42,267 bases of DNA from JAQVWU01 sp964628455 (GTDB taxonomy: Bacteria > Bacillota > Clostridia > Oscillospirales > CAG-272): positions 1 through 42,267 of the forward strand of contig CAZVPD010000011.1 in assembly GCA_964628455.1 (NCBI GenBank), given 5' to 3'. The position numbers and the translations under genes were made by a program. The notes beneath the pieces are model-generated. The model saw only the letters and a list, made by a program, of their open reading frames with translations, was not told where the DNA came from and did not search any database. Shown here in pieces: positions 32,325-40,642 of this stretch. Within the stretch, counting starts at the first letter, position 1, and each line of letters starts with the position of its first letter.

Positions 32325-32334
32325 NNNNNNNNNN
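32325..32334. other. Assembly gap 3 (10 N)
   Basis: Ten Ns in the intergenic region just after yfhO. The sequence GAACCGCAT (minus strand) is present on both sides, so the gap may hide a short repeat. Confidence 0.95.
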
Positions 32335-32357
32335 ATGCGGTTCCGGGCGCTTCTCCG

Positions 32358-35096
32358 TCAGGGCTTCCGCTTTCTTTTGAATCTGTCCGTCAGGATCGCG
32401 GCGGCAAAAACGAGGAGCCCGGCAGCGGAGATCATCAGTCCCCTTGTGAAACATTCGGGCAGATATTTCAGAACGATCTCGTGGCTCCCCTCCGTCAGTT
32501 CGACGGAGAGCAGCGAACCGAGCGTTTTCACGGTTTCGGTCCTGACGCCGTCCACGCTGACCTGCCAGCCCTCGTCATACGGTATCGTCGTAAACAGCGT
32601 TGTCATTCCCTCGGGTACGGTGATATCTCCGGTGATCCGCGTATCGCGGAAATCGTTGATTTTCAGTTCCGCCTGATCCAAGAGCGGCATGACCTCGCGG
32701 AAGAGTGCCGTGTCGAGATAGTAGAAGTAGTCGGCTCCGCTCGCCAGATACAGACTGTCTTCATTCAGGGTCATCACGAGACTCATTTCCGTTCCCTTTT
32801 CCTGCATGCCGAGGGATACGATGCGGTACGTCTCGTTGGCGAAAAAAGTCCCCACATCCTTCCCGTTGAGCCTTAAGGAAACCTCTCGCTTATATTCCGA
32901 AGGAAAATAGCAGAAAACCTCATCGCCGTCCCCTTCGGCCGTAAATTTGAAGACCAGCTGTCCGGTTTTTGCGTCGCTTGTCGGGGTATATTTTTTGTGG
33001 CCTGTCGTAAACGTCACCTCGACATTTTCGTAGATCAGGTCCTCGATCCTGAGCTTCCTGAAAAGTTCGACATCGTCCTCCCGTCCGAGCATGGCGGTGA
33101 TCAGCGCGTTGGTATATTCGAAGGGTGATTTGTAATTTTCGGGGTCCAGACCGGCGACGTCTCCGCTTACCCCGTACCCCAGCGAAAGCGCATACGGGTT
33201 ATAATAACCGTACAGCAGATTTTCGTCGTCTTCATACACCGGCTCATACAGCAGATTGTCATACTCTTCGGTCAGCACCACGTATTTGATGCCCAGGACC
33301 GAATCGGCAACCGGCGAACCGCCGAGATATTTTGTCCAGTGGGATTTGGAAGAATAACCCAGCTTGTTCAGAAAATCTATGACCGACGCATTCAGCGTCG
33401 ATGTGGAATTGGAAATCCCGTAAAAACCCAGCGCCATCGGGTCGTTTGTCTTGCGGTGGGAGGTTTTTTCCATCCTGTAAAACAGATCATGATCGTTTTC
33501 AAGGTCATACTCCCTGATGAAATCGACGGCCGGCTGCAGTTTTTCCATATAGCTCTGATACGAGGTCCGGCTGCTGTATACGACGTCCTCATCGAGTGCG
33601 ATCTCATCGAGAAGACCGGAAATAAAAAGTTCCAGGCACACGACGATCATCAGGATCAGTGCGGCGTTGCTTTTCATATAACCTTTGCTGACCGGGTGCA
33701 GAACGATGATATACACGCCGACGCAGGCCAGGGACAGCCAGATGCAGGTGAGGTCGTTCATCCACTCATACCCCTGCTTCTGTACGGTAAAAATCAGTAT
33801 TCCGATGAGGGCGCAGACACCGGCGATCCTCTTATAATCGGTCCCGGGGAGATACCGGAACGCTTTATAGGCCAGAACAAGGATAAAAAAGCAGAACATA
33901 AAGCTGTATCTGTAATTCAGCCAGTTCGGTTTCTGAAAACCGTGCCAGACCATATCGGCCGTTGTGCCGTTGAAACTCAGTACCAGCAAAACGATCAGCA
34001 GTCCGCCGAATATTTTTTCCCTCGGCTTTATCTGCGGGGAAATAAAATAAACCGGCAGAAGGATCAGCGTGAGCGTTCCGCTGTATATAAAAGGAAGGCC
34101 TTCGGGACGGACCGTATCGTATGACCCGGGCAGAAGTTTGGCAAACATATCCAGAAAATCGAATTTTTGCGCAAAGGCGTAATTCGGGTCGGAAAATTCC
34201 GTCTTCCCGAACGAAAGCGAAACATAGGCCGGATAGAGCACCGCCATCGCTATGGCGACCGCGACCAGCCCGAAAAAGACCGCCCTCGCGGCCGATTTGA
34301 TAAAATGACCTTTTTCTTCAAACAAGTTATTTTCAAAATCGGAGTTATGCGCGAAATAATAATAGAAAAAGTAGAAAACGGCAAAGATGCACATCATATA
34401 GCCGATATAGAAATTGGTCATCGCGCCGAAGGCCAGCGAAGCCGTAAACAGGATGAACCGGCGTCTGACGATCAGCTGTTCGATGCCCAGCACCATAAAA
34501 GGCAGAAAAATCATTTCATCGATCCACATCGTATTGTGCGCCTGCACCACAGCGTAGGAGCAGACCGCATACATCGTGGAGAAAAGAACCGTATTGATAC
34601 GCGGGCCGGGGTGTGTTTTTGACAGATAGACAGCCATGGAAAATCCGCAGGAACCCACCTTGAGCAGAATGATCGCAAGCAGGGCTTCGGTCATCATGGA
34701 CTTCGGAAACAAAACCGTCAGAAAAGAAAACGGGCTCGCTATATAATAGGCGAAGATTCCCAGGAATTCTCCTCCGAGCGAACGGCTCCACGAATACAGA
34801 AGGCTGCCTCCGCCCAGCAGCTTGGCGCGCAGTTCCTCAAAGAAATACACGTACTGTCCGTTCAGGTCGAGGACAAGGACGGAATTCTGACCGAAAGGCC
34901 AGACCTCCATCGCAATGTAGATCAGCCACATCAAACCCAGCGGGACGATAAACGCGGCAAGATACATTCGGCGGTTGCCGGAACCGGGCCTGTTTTTTGT
35001 TTTTCGGCTGTTTATATCATCGTTATGCTTCTTCGCGTCCGTCGGGTCCTCTGATTCCCGCCCTGTCAAAACGACGCTGCTGTCTGATCCGGACAT
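32358..35096 (-). CDS. YfhO family membrane protein
   Basis: 912 residues. After a charged N terminus (about 45 residues) there are about a dozen membrane helices in the first two-thirds, then an extracytoplasmic C-terminal domain (about 500-880) and a final helix ending in a KRKRKP tail. Recognisable family features are the first helix and loop (LIYIAMEVWPFGQNSVLVLD, then LNGQYVYFFEEL) and the late segment TTIPYDEGWQVSVDG. In Bacillus YfhO-type proteins are linked to glycosylation of lipoteichoic acid; similar GT-C-like proteins glycosylate surface polymers using lipid-linked sugars. The ATG follows the DUF951 stop directly, so the two genes are co-transcribed. Confidence 0.9.
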   Translation of the reverse strand: MSGSDSSVVLTGRESEDPTDAKKHNDDINSRKTKNRPGSGNRRMYLAAFIVPLGLMWLIYIAMEVWPFGQNSVLVLDLNGQYVYFFEELRAKLLGGGSLLYSWSRSLGGEFLGIFAYYIASPFSFLTVLFPKSMMTEALLAIILLKVGSCGFSMAVYLSKTHPGPRINTVLFSTMYAVCSYAVVQAHNTMWIDEMIFLPFMVLGIEQLIVRRRFILFTASLAFGAMTNFYIGYMMCIFAVFYFFYYYFAHNSDFENNLFEEKGHFIKSAARAVFFGLVAVAIAMAVLYPAYVSLSFGKTEFSDPNYAFAQKFDFLDMFAKLLPGSYDTVRPEGLPFIYSGTLTLILLPVYFISPQIKPREKIFGGLLIVLLVLSFNGTTADMVWHGFQKPNWLNYRYSFMFCFFILVLAYKAFRYLPGTDYKRIAGVCALIGILIFTVQKQGYEWMNDLTCIWLSLACVGVYIIVLHPVSKGYMKSNAALILMIVVCLELFISGLLDEIALDEDVVYSSRTSYQSYMEKLQPAVDFIREYDLENDHDLFYRMEKTSHRKTNDPMALGFYGISNSTSTLNASVIDFLNKLGYSSKSHWTKYLGGSPVADSVLGIKYVVLTEEYDNLLYEPVYEDDENLLYGYYNPYALSLGYGVSGDVAGLDPENYKSPFEYTNALITAMLGREDDVELFRKLRIEDLIYENVEVTFTTGHKKYTPTSDAKTGQLVFKFTAEGDGDEVFCYFPSEYKREVSLRLNGKDVGTFFANETYRIVSLGMQEKGTEMSLVMTLNEDSLYLASGADYFYYLDTALFREVMPLLDQAELKINDFRDTRITGDITVPEGMTTLFTTIPYDEGWQVSVDGVRTETVKTLGSLLSVELTEGSHEIVLKYLPECFTRGLMISAAGLLVFAAAILTDRFKRKRKP

Positions 35097-35306
35097 CTAT
35101 ACTTTCTCCTCATTTACCGTTTTTATGTTTTTTTCGATTTTGACGCGCTGTACCGTAAGATCACGGCCGCAGCCGGTGCAGACCATGCGGATATCCGATC
35201 CGACGCGGAGCACCCTGAAGGTGTCGGAACCGCAGGGATGCTGTTTTTTCATGCGCAGAATATCGCCCGCAGCCAGTCTGACGATCTTCAGACGATCACC
35301 CCTCAA
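35097..35306 (-). CDS. DUF951 domain protein
   Basis: A protein of about 64-69 residues with the DUF951 core: AGDILRMKKQHPCGSDTFRV, then RVGSDIRMVCTGCGRDLTV. The HPCG and CTGCG cysteines suggest a zinc-binding beta barrel. Function is unknown, although the fold resembles KOW or cold-shock-like nucleic-acid binders. The start is unclear. The in-frame TTG at 35306 has no ribosome site upstream. The codon CTG at 35291 is preceded by AGGGGTGA and matches where family members begin. No ATG is available before the conserved core. Confidence 0.85.
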   Translation of the reverse strand: MRGDRLKIVRLAAGDILRMKKQHPCGSDTFRVLRVGSDIRMVCTGCGRDLTVQRVKIEKNIKTVNEEKV

Positions 35307-35329
35307 CCGTTAAAATAGAAGTCCCGATC

Positions 35330-35358
35330 ATTATATCACAGGCTGAAATAAATGTAAA
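35330..35358 (-). promoter_or_regulatory. Promoter of the DUF951-yfhO unit
   Basis: TTTACA (35358-35353), 17 bp, TATAAT (35335-35330) on the minus strand, about 25-40 bp before the candidate starts. It is divergent from the ruvC promoter. Confidence 0.75.
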
Positions 35359-35416
35359 CAAGGGCGCCGAAAATAGTTCGTATAAACCGCCGGCCATAAA
35401 TGTTTACAAAAACATT

Positions 35417-35445
35417 TTGACATACATACGTTTCTATGCTATAAT
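35417..35445 (+). promoter_or_regulatory. Consensus sigma-A promoter of the ruvC operon
   Basis: TTGACA (35417-35422), 17 bp, TATAAT (35440-35445) with TGC before the -10. It gives a leader of about 90 nt before ruvC. No SOS (LexA-type) box is evident in or near it. Confidence 0.88.
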
Positions 35446-35539
35446 CATTTAATGCAGCCAAAATAAAGAACAGGATCCGCTTCCGGGATTTGCACCGGAA
35501 AAGCCGGACACATACGTCCTGTACGGAGAGACCCAACCA

Positions 35540-36037
35540 ATGATCATCATAGGCATCGATCCGGGTATTGCCATTGTGGGTTACGGCATCATCGATTACC
35601 GCGCGTCGCATTTCACCACACTGGCGCAGGGAGTGATCACCACTCCGGCGGGCACCGAAACCACAGACAGACTTCACGCGATCTATACCGAACTCGATTC
35701 CCTGATCAAACAGTACAATCCTTCGGAAATGGCCGTTGAGGAATTGTTTTTCAACACCAACCAGAAAACAGCCATTATCATCGCGGAGGCAAGGGGAGTT
35801 ATCCTCCTCTGCGCCAAGATCAACCGTCTGTCGATCTTTGAATACACGCCTTTACAGGTGAAACAGGCTGTGGTGGGATACGGCCGTGCCGACAAAAAGC
35901 AGGTGACCGATATGATCAAGCTCCTGCTGAATCTCAGCGCGGCGCCCAAACCCGATGATACCGCCGACGCGCTTGCCATCGCGGTCTGCCACGCGCACAC
36001 GGGTTGTTCCCGCATCCGCGACTATTACAACCGATGA
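35540..36037 (+). CDS. ruvC: Holliday junction resolvase RuvC
   Basis: 165 residues. The RNase H-like fold carries the catalytic acids in GIDPG (Asp7), VEELFFNTN (Glu), and DDTADALAIAVCH (two Asp) near the C terminus. RuvC cuts Holliday junctions symmetrically in complex with RuvAB. GGAGAG lies upstream of the ATG. First gene of ruvC-ruvA-ruvB. 160 bp of repeat-containing sequence separate it from ruvA. Confidence 0.97.
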   Translation: MIIIGIDPGIAIVGYGIIDYRASHFTTLAQGVITTPAGTETTDRLHAIYTELDSLIKQYNPSEMAVEELFFNTNQKTAIIIAEARGVILLCAKINRLSIFEYTPLQVKQAVVGYGRADKKQVTDMIKLLLNLSAAPKPDDTADALAIAVCHAHTGCSRIRDYYNR

Positions 36038-36076
36038 TTTTGGTTTTGTTTCGTTATTTACTATATTTACGATCTG

Positions 36077-36140
36077 TCCGAAAATTCCGAAAATTCCGAT
36101 AACTCCGATAATTCTGATATTTATGATATTTATGATCTTA
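36077..36140 (+). repeat. Degenerate 9-bp tandem repeat between ruvC and ruvA
   Basis: About seven units of period 9 with consensus CCGATAATT: for example CCGAAAATT twice, CCGATAACT, CCGATAATT, then CTGATATTT, ATGATATTT. Similarity decays towards the right end. The rest of the ruvC-ruvA spacer holds only a 22-codon reading frame that overlaps the ruvC stop (36034-36102). Confidence 0.8.
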
Positions 36141-36197
36141 TTGAAAATTATTCGCGGCATTTTCAAAGCGGGCGTCGCGGGATAAGGAGTCGGCATC

Positions 36198-36803
36198 ATG
36201 TTTTATCACATAGCAGGCGAACTCATTCTGACCGATCTGAATTATGCCGTTATAGACTGCGGCGGCGTCGGCTATAAAATAACGGTAAGCGGAAACACAC
36301 TCGGTAAAATATCCGGTCACAGGGGAGAAAAGATCCGCCTTTATACGCATTTGGCCGTCCGCGAAGACGAATTCGAACTGTACGGATTTTTCGAACCCGA
36401 AGAACTTGCCGCATTCAGAATGCTCATATCCGTCTCGGGCGTGGGCCCGAAAGCGGCAATGTCCGTACTGACGCTGCTTCCCCCTGCGAAGTTTGCGCTC
36501 GCGGTGACCATGGAAGACACAAAGCTGCTTTCCAGAGCGCAGGGGGTGGGTGCCAAAACAGCGGCGCGCATCATCCTCGACCTCAAAGACAAGATCTCCA
36601 AAAAAATCACGTCCGAATCCGTAACCGATTATCCCGTCCGGACCAATGCGGACAACAACAAATTTTCGGACGCGCAGAACACGCTGATGGTTCTGGGTTA
36701 TTCGAGGTCGGAAGCCGCGGCCGCTTTGCGCGGCGTCGACACGGAGTCGATGGGGCTGGAAGACATCATACGCGAATCCCTTAAAAAAATGCTGAAAAAT
36801 TAA
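36198..36803 (+). CDS. ruvA: Holliday junction DNA helicase subunit RuvA
   Basis: 201 residues. Domain I is an OB-fold (MFYHIAGELILTDLNYAVID), domain II has tandem helix-hairpin-helix motifs (LISVSGVGPKAAMSVLTLL and AQGVGAKTAARIILDLKDK), and domain III is a C-terminal UBA-like bundle that binds RuvB (VLGYSRSEAAAALRGVD). It tetramerises on four-way junctions and loads RuvB. AAGGAG precedes the ATG. Confidence 0.98.
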   Translation: MFYHIAGELILTDLNYAVIDCGGVGYKITVSGNTLGKISGHRGEKIRLYTHLAVREDEFELYGFFEPEELAAFRMLISVSGVGPKAAMSVLTLLPPAKFALAVTMEDTKLLSRAQGVGAKTAARIILDLKDKISKKITSESVTDYPVRTNADNNKFSDAQNTLMVLGYSRSEAAAALRGVDTESMGLEDIIRESLKKMLKN

Positions 36804-36838
36804 ACACGAACCATATGAACCCTATAACGGAGTAAATT

Positions 36839-37921
36839 ATGCCCGATATGAACCCGTCCGGAGAGGAATTCGAAAACCGCATCGTCTCCTCTTCCGTCGC
36901 TGAGGAGGACCGCGAAGCCGACGCCACGCTCCGGCCCAAATCACTCGATGACGACGAATACGTCGGTCAGGTCAAAGCGAAGGAAAATCTGCGCGTATAT
37001 ATCAGCGCCGCGAAAATGCGGGGCGAAACGCTGGACCATGTGCTGCTCTACGGCCCTCCCGGCCTTGGAAAAACCACCCTTGCCGGCATCATCGCCGCGG
37101 AGATGCATATCAATATTCGCATAACATCGGGGCCTGCCATCGAGAAAGCGGGCGACCTTGCCGCGCTGCTGACCAATCTGGGCGAAGGCGACATCCTGTT
37201 TATCGACGAGATCCACAGGCTGCAGCGCTCCGTGGAGGAAATTCTCTATCCGGCCATGGAGGATTATTCCCTCGACATCATTATCGGAAAAGGACCGTCG
37301 GCACGGAGCATCCGCATCGACCTGCCCCGTTTTACGCTGATCGGAGCCACGACGCGCGCCGGACAGCTGTCGACCCCGCTGCGCGACCGTTTCGGCGTTC
37401 TGCTGAAACTGGAGCTTTATTCACCCGAAGAACTGGCGCGCATCATCCGCAGGTCCGCACGGATCCTGAATATCCGTATCGACGACGACGGAGCGGCCGA
37501 GATAGCCTCCCGTTCCCGGGGAACTCCGCGTATCGCCAACCGCCTGCTCCGGCGCGTGCGTGATTTCGCGCAGGTCAAAGGCGAAGGGGTCATCAACCGG
37601 GCTATCTCGGATTACGCGCTCGGTCAGCTGGAAATCGACGCCCTGGGGCTTGACAGCATAGACCGCCGGATGCTCGAATCGATCATCAGGATCTATGACG
37701 GCGGACCGGTCGGGCTGGAAACGCTGGCCGCCACCGTCGGGGAGGAGTCCGTGACCCTGGAGGATGTCTATGAACCGTATCTGATGCAGATAGGTTATCT
37801 CAACCGGACAACGCGGGGACGCTGCGCGACGCGGCTCGCTTACGATCATCTCGGGATCAAACCCAAAGCCGGCCTGTCGGATGAAGTTCAGTTTACCCTG
37901 TTTGACAACGGCATCAAATAA
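36839..37921 (+). CDS. ruvB: Holliday junction branch-migration ATPase RuvB
   Basis: 360 residues. AAA+ motor with Walker A GPPGLGKTT (about 71-79), Walker B LFIDEIH (about 120-126), sensor I GATTRAG, arginine finger region LRDRFG, and a C-terminal winged helix (RTTRGRCATRLAYDHL). The N terminus is somewhat longer and more acidic than in E. coli. It drives branch migration as a hexamer with RuvA. It begins 35 bp after ruvA. Confidence 0.98.
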   Translation: MPDMNPSGEEFENRIVSSSVAEEDREADATLRPKSLDDDEYVGQVKAKENLRVYISAAKMRGETLDHVLLYGPPGLGKTTLAGIIAAEMHINIRITSGPAIEKAGDLAALLTNLGEGDILFIDEIHRLQRSVEEILYPAMEDYSLDIIIGKGPSARSIRIDLPRFTLIGATTRAGQLSTPLRDRFGVLLKLELYSPEELARIIRRSARILNIRIDDDGAAEIASRSRGTPRIANRLLRRVRDFAQVKGEGVINRAISDYALGQLEIDALGLDSIDRRMLESIIRIYDGGPVGLETLAATVGEESVTLEDVYEPYLMQIGYLNRTTRGRCATRLAYDHLGIKPKAGLSDEVQFTLFDNGIK

Positions 37922-37934
37922 AAAAGGAGCCGAC

Positions 37935-38798
37935 ATGTGGTGTTCAGCCGACTGGCTTGATTACGAACTGCTCGATGCCTCGGACGGCGAACGGCTTGAA
38001 CGCTGGGGCAGATATATACTGATCCGGCCCGACCCGCAGATCATATGGCACGGCCACCGCCGCCATTCTCTCTGGGAAAAGGCGGACGCCGCATATTCGC
38101 GTTCGGCGCGCGGCGGAGGGAACTGGGAAAAGAACCTGCTGCCCTCCGAATGGACGGTCGGCTACCGGGATCTGAAATTCGTCGTGAAACCGACGGGCTT
38201 CAAGCACACCGGCCTGTTTCCCGAACAGGCGGTAAACTGGGACTGGTTTTCCGAGCGGATCCGGGAAGCGGACCGGCCGATAAAAGTGCTGAATCTTTTC
38301 GCTTATACGGGCGGCGCCACGATCGCAGCCGCAAAAGCCGGAGCTTCGGTCTGCCATGTGGACGCCGCCAGGGGTATGGTCATGCAGGCGAAACAAAACG
38401 CCGGGCTTTCCGGACTTTCGGACGCTCCGATACGGTATATCACCGATGACTGCAGGAAGTTCACGGAGCGTGAAATTAAGAGGGGCAGCCGTTACGATGC
38501 CGTAATCATGGACCCTCCCTCCTACGGACGGGGTCCGTCGGGCGAAGTATGGAAACTTGAGGACAGCATCGGCGATTTTGTCGACCTCACAATACAGCTT
38601 CTCAGCGACGACCCGCTGTTTTTTATCATAAACTCCTATACGACCGGCCTGTCCCCTTCGGTAATGAGCTATATCCTGAACCTTACCCTGTGCCGGAAAG
38701 CGGGCGGAAAGGCCGAAGCGGACGAACTCGGCCTGCCGGTCACCCAGACAGGCGGATGCCTCCCCTGCGGAGCGGCGGCACGCTGGAAACCCGAATGA
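37935..38798 (+). CDS. Class I SAM-dependent methyltransferase (RlmI-like)
   Basis: 287 residues. SAM-binding motif I is LNLFAYTGGATIAAAKAGA and the catalytic motif IV is VIMDPPSYGRGPSGE. It has the segment PTGFKHTGLFPEQAVNWDW before the Rossmann domain, as in a Firmicute/Bacteroidetes family related to rRNA methyltransferases RlmI and RlmK. A nucleic-acid base methyl transfer is likely; the precise target is not evident. AAGGAG lies 6 nt before the ATG at 37935; the longer in-frame reading inside ruvB is not used. Its stop overlaps a 20-codon hydrophobic reading frame. Confidence 0.85.
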   Translation: MWCSADWLDYELLDASDGERLERWGRYILIRPDPQIIWHGHRRHSLWEKADAAYSRSARGGGNWEKNLLPSEWTVGYRDLKFVVKPTGFKHTGLFPEQAVNWDWFSERIREADRPIKVLNLFAYTGGATIAAAKAGASVCHVDAARGMVMQAKQNAGLSGLSDAPIRYITDDCRKFTEREIKRGSRYDAVIMDPPSYGRGPSGEVWKLEDSIGDFVDLTIQLLSDDPLFFIINSYTTGLSPSVMSYILNLTLCRKAGGKAEADELGLPVTQTGGCLPCGAAARWKPE

Positions 38799-38810
38799 AC
38801 GTGATTTACT

Positions 38811-38850
38811 TAATGATCGGATTGATCGGAACGGTCGGAATGACCGGAAG
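38811..38850 (+). repeat. Degenerate 9-bp tandem repeat before ecfA1
   Basis: Units ATGATCGGA, TTGATCGGA, ACGGTCGGA, ATGACCGGA, with period 9. On the minus strand the consensus is CCGATCATT, which differs by one base from the repeat at 36077 (CCGATAATT). Confidence 0.75.
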
Positions 38851-38862
38851 ACGGTAAAAAAT

Positions 38863-39729
38863 ATGTCTTTTATAAAAGCGGAAAACGTTTCGTTCTCCTA
38901 TGACACCGAAGAGCTGCATGAAGTACAGGTCATAAAAAACGTCAGTTTTGAAATCGAAAGGGGTTCTTTTGTGGCCATACTCGGGCACAACGGTTCGGGT
39001 AAATCCACCCTGGCGAAGCTGCTGAACTTTATCCTGACCCCCGACAGCGGTAAAATAACCATCAACGGCCGCGATATCACCGCACCCGATATTACCGAAG
39101 ACGATGTTTTCGAGATCCGGCGTGATATCGGCATGGTTTTTCAGAATCCCGACAATCAGCTGGTGGCGACCATCGTCGAGGAGGATGTGGCTTTCGGACC
39201 GGAGAATATGGGCGTCGAACCGTCCGAAATCCGGCGCCGCGTGGATGAAGCGCTGGCCATCGTCGGAATGACAAAATACGCGCGGCATTCGCCCCACCAG
39301 CTTTCGGGCGGTCAGAAGCAGCGGATAGCGATCGCAGGCATCATAGCCATGCTGCCCGAGTGCATCATTTTCGATGAATCCACCGCCATGCTGGACCCTT
39401 CGGGGAGACGCGAAGTGATGAAGACAATCGAAATGCTCAACCGGGAACGCAATATCACCGTGCTTCACATCACGCACAACATGAATGAGGCGATACGCGC
39501 CGACCGCGTCATCGTCATAAACGACGGCGAAATATTCCTCGACGATACGCCGGCTGAAGTTTTCTCCCGCGTTGCCGAACTGCAAAGCGTCGGACTCGAC
39601 GTGCCGCAGGTCACCGAACTGATGTATGAGCTGAGCAAAGACGGGATCGATGTTCCGAGGAATATCCTCGACGAAAAGAGCTGCGCGGACGTTCTGGAGA
39701 ATTTGCTGAGGACAGTCAGTCCGGAATAA
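38863..39729 (+). CDS. ecfA1: ECF transporter ATP-binding protein EcfA1
   Basis: 288 residues. Walker A GHNGSGKST (41-49), Q-loop in GMVFQNPDNQL, signature LSGGQKQRIAIAG (about 147), Walker B CIIFDES (about 168) and switch His in VLHITHN. Q-N-P-D-N-Q is characteristic of ECF-type ATPases. With EcfA2 and EcfT it forms the shared energising module for substrate-binding S components (vitamins, metals). The Walker B ends in DES rather than the usual DEP/DEA, as in other EcfA1. No S component is adjacent. Confidence 0.95.
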   Translation: MSFIKAENVSFSYDTEELHEVQVIKNVSFEIERGSFVAILGHNGSGKSTLAKLLNFILTPDSGKITINGRDITAPDITEDDVFEIRRDIGMVFQNPDNQLVATIVEEDVAFGPENMGVEPSEIRRRVDEALAIVGMTKYARHSPHQLSGGQKQRIAIAGIIAMLPECIIFDESTAMLDPSGRREVMKTIEMLNRERNITVLHITHNMNEAIRADRVIVINDGEIFLDDTPAEVFSRVAELQSVGLDVPQVTELMYELSKDGIDVPRNILDEKSCADVLENLLRTVSPE

Positions 39730-39754
39730 TTCATATCGGGAAAAAGAAAAGATT

Positions 39755-40642
39755 ATGTCATCCATCGAATTGAAAGATGTTTCGTTCATATACGGGGAAA
39801 ACACCCCCTTTGAAAAAAAGGCGCTCGATCATATAAATGTCGTCTTCGAACACGGCTGCATCAACGGACTTATCGGGCACACGGGTTCCGGGAAGTCCAC
39901 CCTCGTGCAGCTGCTCAACGGGCTTTTAAAGCCGTCCTCGGGAAGCATTTTACTCGGCGGACAGGACATCTGGGAATTCCCGAAAAAAATACGCGACGTA
40001 CGGTTTCGCGTGGGGCTTGTTTTTCAATACCCCGAATATCAGCTGTTCGAAGAAACCGTTTATAAGGATATCGCGTTCGGCCCGACGAATATGGGTCTTG
40101 ACAGGGATGAGATAGACAGGCGCGTGCATGACGCGATCCTTTTTTGCGGCCTCGGCGACGACCTGCTTGAAAAATCGCCGTTTGAGCTTTCCGGCGGTCA
40201 GAAAAGACGCGTCGCCATCGCGGGGATCATAGCCATGGAACCGGAAGTCCTGATACTGGACGAGCCCGCTGCGGGACTGGACCCGATGGGGCGCGAGGAA
40301 ATACTCGGAGGCGTCTGGTCCTATCAGCGCCGGCATAAGAGCACTGTGATCATGGTAAGCCACAGCATGGAGGACATGGCGCGTTATTCCGATAAGATCA
40401 TCGTGATGAGCGAATCCAAAATCTATATGACCGGTGAATGCTCCGAGATCTTCAAACATGCCGATGAGCTTGTTTCAGTCGGACTGGATGTGCCTCAGAT
40501 AACCGGTCTTATTCATACCCTTAAAAAAAGGGGTGTCGCCATCCGTGACGATATTTTTACCGTGGAAGCCGCAAAAGACGAAATCATGAATTTAATACGC
40601 AAAAAACGCGAGGGGGGGATTCCCGGTTGCTCAAAGACATAA
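39755..40642 (+). CDS. ecfA2: ECF transporter ATP-binding protein EcfA2
   Basis: 295 residues. Walker A GHTGSGKST (41-49), Q-loop VFQYPEYQLF, signature LSGGQKRRVAIAG (about 145), Walker B VLILDEPAAGLDP (about 164-176), and switch His in IMVSHSMEDM. Q-Y-P-E-Y-Q is the EcfA2 form. It pairs with EcfA1 as a heterodimer. Its last 16 nt overlap ecfT. Confidence 0.95.
   Translation: MSSIELKDVSFIYGENTPFEKKALDHINVVFEHGCINGLIGHTGSGKSTLVQLLNGLLKPSSGSILLGGQDIWEFPKKIRDVRFRVGLVFQYPEYQLFEETVYKDIAFGPTNMGLDRDEIDRRVHDAILFCGLGDDLLEKSPFELSGGQKRRVAIAGIIAMEPEVLILDEPAAGLDPMGREEILGGVWSYQRRHKSTVIMVSHSMEDMARYSDKIIVMSESKIYMTGECSEIFKHADELVSVGLDVPQITGLIHTLKKRGVAIRDDIFTVEAAKDEIMNLIRKKREGGIPGCSKT

Noticed and set aside
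35417..35539. SOS (LexA) operator controlling ruvC
   Set aside because: I found no GAAC-N4-GTTC-type or CTGT-N8-ACAG-type palindrome overlapping the promoter.
38806..39804. Minus-strand open frame of 332 codons
   Set aside because: It is the complement of ecfA1, which has all ATPase motifs on the plus strand.
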